From assembly GCA_002436185.1 (NCBI GenBank), contig DJKX01000062.1:1745-65744 (forward strand): a DNA stretch of 64,000 nt, read 5' to 3'. Position 1 is the stretch's first letter; each line of letters opens with the position of its first letter. Origin of the DNA: Fidelibacterota bacterium UBA6531. GTDB lineage: Bacteria; Fidelibacterota; Marinisomatia; Marinisomatales; TCS55. Position numbers and translations under genes: made by a program. Of this stretch, positions 61,408-64,000 are shown one piece after another. A model generated the notes under the pieces. That model worked only from the letters and a program-made list of their open reading frames with translations. It was not told the DNA's origin and searched no databases.

Positions 61408-62639
61408 TATTGGAAACAACTTTATCCGGAATTATTGTTTTTACGGGCGTCATCTTGCTTTTGGTGCTTTTGTTAAACTTGGCGCAAGCGAAATTGCTGC
61501 CTCAAGGAGATGTAACACTTCATATAAATGATGATCCTGAAAATGATATTGTAACAACACCGGGATCCACATTATTAACGGCATTAGCGACAGAAAATGT
61601 ATTTCTTCCATCTGCATGCGGAGGCGGTGGAACATGTGCAATGTGCAAATGCCAAGTCTTGGAAGGAGGCGGTTCAATTCTACCCACGGAAACAGGGCAT
61701 ATTAGTAGAAACGATGCAAAAGAAAATTGGCGATTAGCCTGCCAGGTAAAAGTAAAAGAAAATATGAATCTGCATATTCCGGAAGAAATATTTAATATCC
61801 GTAAATGGGAGTGCACGGTTAAATCAAATAACAATGTAGCTACATTTATCAAAGAATTAATTATGGAATTGCCCGAGGGTGAGCATTTGAATTTTCAGGC
61901 CGGGGGGTATATTCAAATTGATATTCCTGAATATTATAACTTGTCATTTAAAGATTTTGACGTTGAAAAAGAATATCATTCTGATTGGGATAAATATAAT
62001 ATATGGGATTTAGTCGCCAATAATGACGATGATATTTTTCGTGCATATTCCATGGCAAATCATCCAGCCGAAGGCAATAGGGTCATGCTGAATGTTCGTA
62101 TCGCAACTCCACCTCCTAAACTATGGAATGATGTACCGCCGGGTTTAGCATCGTCATACATTTTTAATTTGAAGAAGGGAGATAAGGTTACTATTTCAGG
62201 ATCTTATGGAGAATTTTTTATTAAAGATACAGATCGTGAGATGGTCTACATCGGAGGGGGAGCCGGTATGGCTCCAATGCGATCCCATTTATTTCATCTT
62301 TTTCAAACGTTAAAGACGGGTAGAAAAGTTTCATTTTGGTATGGCGCGAGAAGTTTGCGGGAAATGTTTTATGATGATGATTTCAAGAAGATTCAAGAAA
62401 AATTCCCCAACTTTAATTATAATGTCGCATTATCTGAACCGCTTCCCGAGGATAATTGGGAGGGTCCAACAGGATTTATTCACCAAGTACTTCATGATAA
62501 TTATTTAGAGAATCATGAGGATCCAACTGAAATTGAATATTATATGTGCGGACCTCCACCCATGATTGCAGCTGTTGAAAATATGTTGTATGATCTTGGT
62601 GTGGAAGAAGAAATGATAGCATATGATAGCTTTGGATAA
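61404..62639 (+). CDS. nqrF: Na+-translocating NADH:quinone reductase subunit F
   Basis: The NADH-oxidising subunit, 411 residues, starting at a GTG. An N-terminal helix (about 8-26) is followed by a 2Fe-2S ferredoxin domain with Cys72, Cys78, Cys81 and Cys113 (ACGGGGTCAMCKCQVLEGGG), then an FAD domain with RAYSMANHP, and an NADH domain with YIGGGAGMAPMRSHLFHL and YYMCGPPPMIAAVENML. The C-terminal YDSFG is conserved. It overlaps the apbE reading frame by 17 bp. Confidence 0.96.
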   Translation: MILETTLSGIIVFTGVILLLVLLLNLAQAKLLPQGDVTLHINDDPENDIVTTPGSTLLTALATENVFLPSACGGGGTCAMCKCQVLEGGGSILPTETGHISRNDAKENWRLACQVKVKENMNLHIPEEIFNIRKWECTVKSNNNVATFIKELIMELPEGEHLNFQAGGYIQIDIPEYYNLSFKDFDVEKEYHSDWDKYNIWDLVANNDDDIFRAYSMANHPAEGNRVMLNVRIATPPPKLWNDVPPGLASSYIFNLKKGDKVTISGSYGEFFIKDTDREMVYIGGGAGMAPMRSHLFHLFQTLKTGRKVSFWYGARSLREMFYDDDFKKIQEKFPNFNYNVALSEPLPEDNWEGPTGFIHQVLHDNYLENHEDPTEIEYYMCGPPPMIAAVENMLYDLGVEEEMIAYDSFG

Positions 62640-63672
62640 ATATTTACTCAAATTCAAATTGATTAAAGCCCGACTGATGTTGGGCTTTTTTATCATTATG
62701 GCCTTCGATTCGTGTACACAAAAGTCTAAGGAAGTTGTAATTGAGGGATTAACAATGGGTACGTCCTATACAATTAAAATTATAACCCAAGAATCCAAGA
62801 TTGATGTTGAAAATATTACCTTTCAAATTGATTCGATTCTTGTGGAAATAAATAATCAAATGTCCACGTATATAGAAAATAGTGAAATAAATCGCTTTAA
62901 TTATTATACCGGAACGGAACCATTTCAACTTTCTCCTGAATTTTATAGTGTTGTAAAACGCGCATTATTCTGGGCTGAAAAAACAAATGGTGCTTTTGAT
63001 GTAACCATTTTACCCTTGGTCTCCATTTGGGGCTTTGGCCCTGGAAGTAAGCAATCTCTCCCTTCGGAAAATGAAGTATTGACTGCTTTAAACTATTCCG
63101 GTTACGAGCAACTGACGCTGCATCTATCAGCAGTACAGAAAAATAATCCAAATGTGCAGCTTGATGTGAACGCGATTGCAAAAGGGTTTGGGGTTGATGA
63201 AGTATCTGCATTTTTTGGAAAAAATGGATTAAACAATTATATGGTTGAAATAGGGGGCGAAGTTTATTGCAAGGGGGTAAATGAGAAAGGAGAAATATGG
63301 CGTATCGGTATCGAATCTCCAAATCTAAATGACACAGATTTCATGAATATTGTATCCTTGAAAAATAGGGCTATGGCCAGTTCAGGTGATTATCGTAATT
63401 ATTATTCCTCACCATCCGGAAATGTAACACATATTGTTGATCCCCGTACAGGGCAGCCTGTGTCTGAAATTGCAGCTACAACAGTTATTGCAGAAAATTG
63501 CATGGATGCGGATGCATTAGCCACTGCCCTAATGGTTTTGGGCGTAGAAAAAGGGTTAATACTAATTGAACAACTGGACAAAGTTGAAGGAATGGTAGTT
63601 AAACGAAATGAAAATATGGAACTGGAAAAAATCTATAGTTCAGGATTTAAGTCTGTTGATTCTTTTCAATGA
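62623..63672 (+). CDS. apbE: FAD:protein FMN transferase ApbE
   Basis: It attaches FMN covalently to the threonines of NqrB and NqrC. The 349-residue protein has a membrane-targeting N-terminus with a lipobox-like FDSC ending at Cys31 (or Cys13 from the ATG at 62677), MGTSYTIKI, STYIENSEINRFN, the FAD-binding FWAEKTNGAFDVTILPLVSIWGFGPG, LDVNAIAKGFGVDEV, NYMVEIGGEV, the SGDYRNYY region, THIVDPRTGQPV and the metal-binding MDADALATALMVLG. The start is uncertain because the annotated ATG lies inside nqrF. Its 3' end overlaps nqrM antisense by 26 bp. Confidence 0.93.
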   Translation: MIALDKYLLKFKLIKARLMLGFFIIMAFDSCTQKSKEVVIEGLTMGTSYTIKIITQESKIDVENITFQIDSILVEINNQMSTYIENSEINRFNYYTGTEPFQLSPEFYSVVKRALFWAEKTNGAFDVTILPLVSIWGFGPGSKQSLPSENEVLTALNYSGYEQLTLHLSAVQKNNPNVQLDVNAIAKGFGVDEVSAFFGKNGLNNYMVEIGGEVYCKGVNEKGEIWRIGIESPNLNDTDFMNIVSLKNRAMASSGDYRNYYSSPSGNVTHIVDPRTGQPVSEIAATTVIAENCMDADALATALMVLGVEKGLILIEQLDKVEGMVVKRNENMELEKIYSSGFKSVDSFQ

Positions 63673-63859
63673 GCTGATTTTGATCGCATTTTTCTGTATC
63701 ACCTCCACAGGTCGGACAGGTCACTTCAATTCCATCAATTGTAATTTTCCCGCTCTGTCCGCCACAGGATCCTCGCAGCGGCTTATTGTTGAAAATGATT
63801 CCAACAGACATAGCAAGCAGCGCAACTGCGATAACGACTATTCCTAAAATGATATCCAT
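63647..63859 (-). CDS. nqrM: NqrM, (Na+)-NQR maturation factor (DUF539)
   Basis: A 70-residue protein with one N-terminal helix (about 2-22), then NNKPLRGSCGG and CPTCGGDTEKC. Its four cysteines, 32, 48, 51 and 58, are in the arrangement conserved in NqrM, which is needed to build the iron site formed by NqrD and NqrE. It lies immediately after apbE but on the opposite strand, so its transcript is antisense to the end of apbE (26 bp). The upstream 141 bp at the window edge show no convincing promoter. Confidence 0.88.
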   Translation of the reverse strand: MDIILGIVVIAVALLAMSVGIIFNNKPLRGSCGGQSGKITIDGIEVTCPTCGGDTEKCDQNQLIEKNQQT

Positions 63860-64000
63860 ATTTAAAATTACGCTATTTTATCCATTGGGTTCCAATCCAT
63901 CTACTTTTAGAAAGCTTTCTTTTACTTCAATAAATATAGAATACATATTAAACTCACGTTAATTATTTTTGACACGACATTGAATTTGATAGAATTTATT

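Noticed and set aside
63878..63946. 22-codon frame (ATG at 63946) upstream of nqrM on the minus strand
   Set aside because: It is too short to judge, has no ribosome site, and its sequence matches nothing I know.
1..64000. CRISPR arrays, insertion sequences, prophage genes, rRNA genes
   Set aside because: I saw no spaced direct repeats, transposase, integrase or phage structural genes, and no rRNA-like sequence on either strand.

Overview
This is a gene-dense, AT-rich stretch of a Gram-negative bacterial chromosome. Outer-membrane genes (a TonB-dependent receptor, a Wzi-like protein and another predicted beta-barrel), a LysM lytic transglycosylase, DUF3098 and a 31-residue COX24-type basic protein all point to the FCB (Bacteroidota-related) superphylum. 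A marine lineage such as Candidatus Marinimicrobia (SAR406) is my best guess, because a sodium-pumping Nqr is combined with an 11-gene Nuo set. No 16S gene is present, so this is inference. Many genes overlap by 4 bp (ATGA, GTGA, TTGA), and clear Shine-Dalgarno sequences are uncommon.

Layout. 1-7.2 kb: the 5' end of a minus-strand tRNA, DUF3098, mltG, a PcrA/UvrD helicase, then an iron block (fur, feoA, feoB and a small FeoB-associated protein) and a GNAT enzyme. 7.2-12.6 kb: an OB-HD RNase-like protein, an ECF-type S component, a predicted outer-membrane barrel, and, convergent to these, a BtuB-like receptor behind a well-formed cobalamin riboswitch. 12.6-23.8 kb: housekeeping genes (NlpC/P60, HNH, trpS, scpA, scpB, rluB-like, cmk, rpsA, ybbR-like, tsaD) and a VWA-like membrane protein. 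23.9-37.5 kb: a capsule/exopolysaccharide locus (ugd, rfbC, rfbB, Wza-like, an HTH-Wzz fusion, Wzy-like, Wzx-like, two glycosyltransferases, Wzi-like on the minus strand, WbaP-like). 37.6-45.4 kb: serS, plsC, rfaE2-like, mltD-like, an HU/IHF protein, a COX24-type protein, a zinc phospholipase/nuclease-like protein, xseA, xseB and nadK. 45.4-46.5 kb on the minus strand: proline dehydrogenase and a small frameshifted reading frame. 46.6-63.9 kb: an energy-conversion island, nuoABCDHIJKLMN followed 23 bp later by nqrABCDEF and apbE, with nqrM antisense at its end.

How the genes work together. The last 17 kb encodes two separate ion-pumping oxidoreductases. The Nuo set has no NADH-input module (NuoE, NuoF, NuoG) here, whereas Nqr is complete, including its flavin transferase (ApbE) and iron-site maturation factor (NqrM). 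The capsule locus is a Wzx/Wzy-type system: WbaP-like initiation, glycosyltransferases, flippase, polymerase, chain-length control, outer-membrane export and surface attachment. Fur with FeoAB forms a self-contained ferrous-iron uptake unit.

Gaps. The only gene-free stretch over 300 bases is 12356-12661, which holds the cobalamin riboswitch and its expression platform, and beyond it a divergent promoter region where I see no convincing element. The last 140 bases (63860-64000) lie upstream of nqrM and contain nothing I can support. I see no rRNA, CRISPR array, insertion sequence or prophage.
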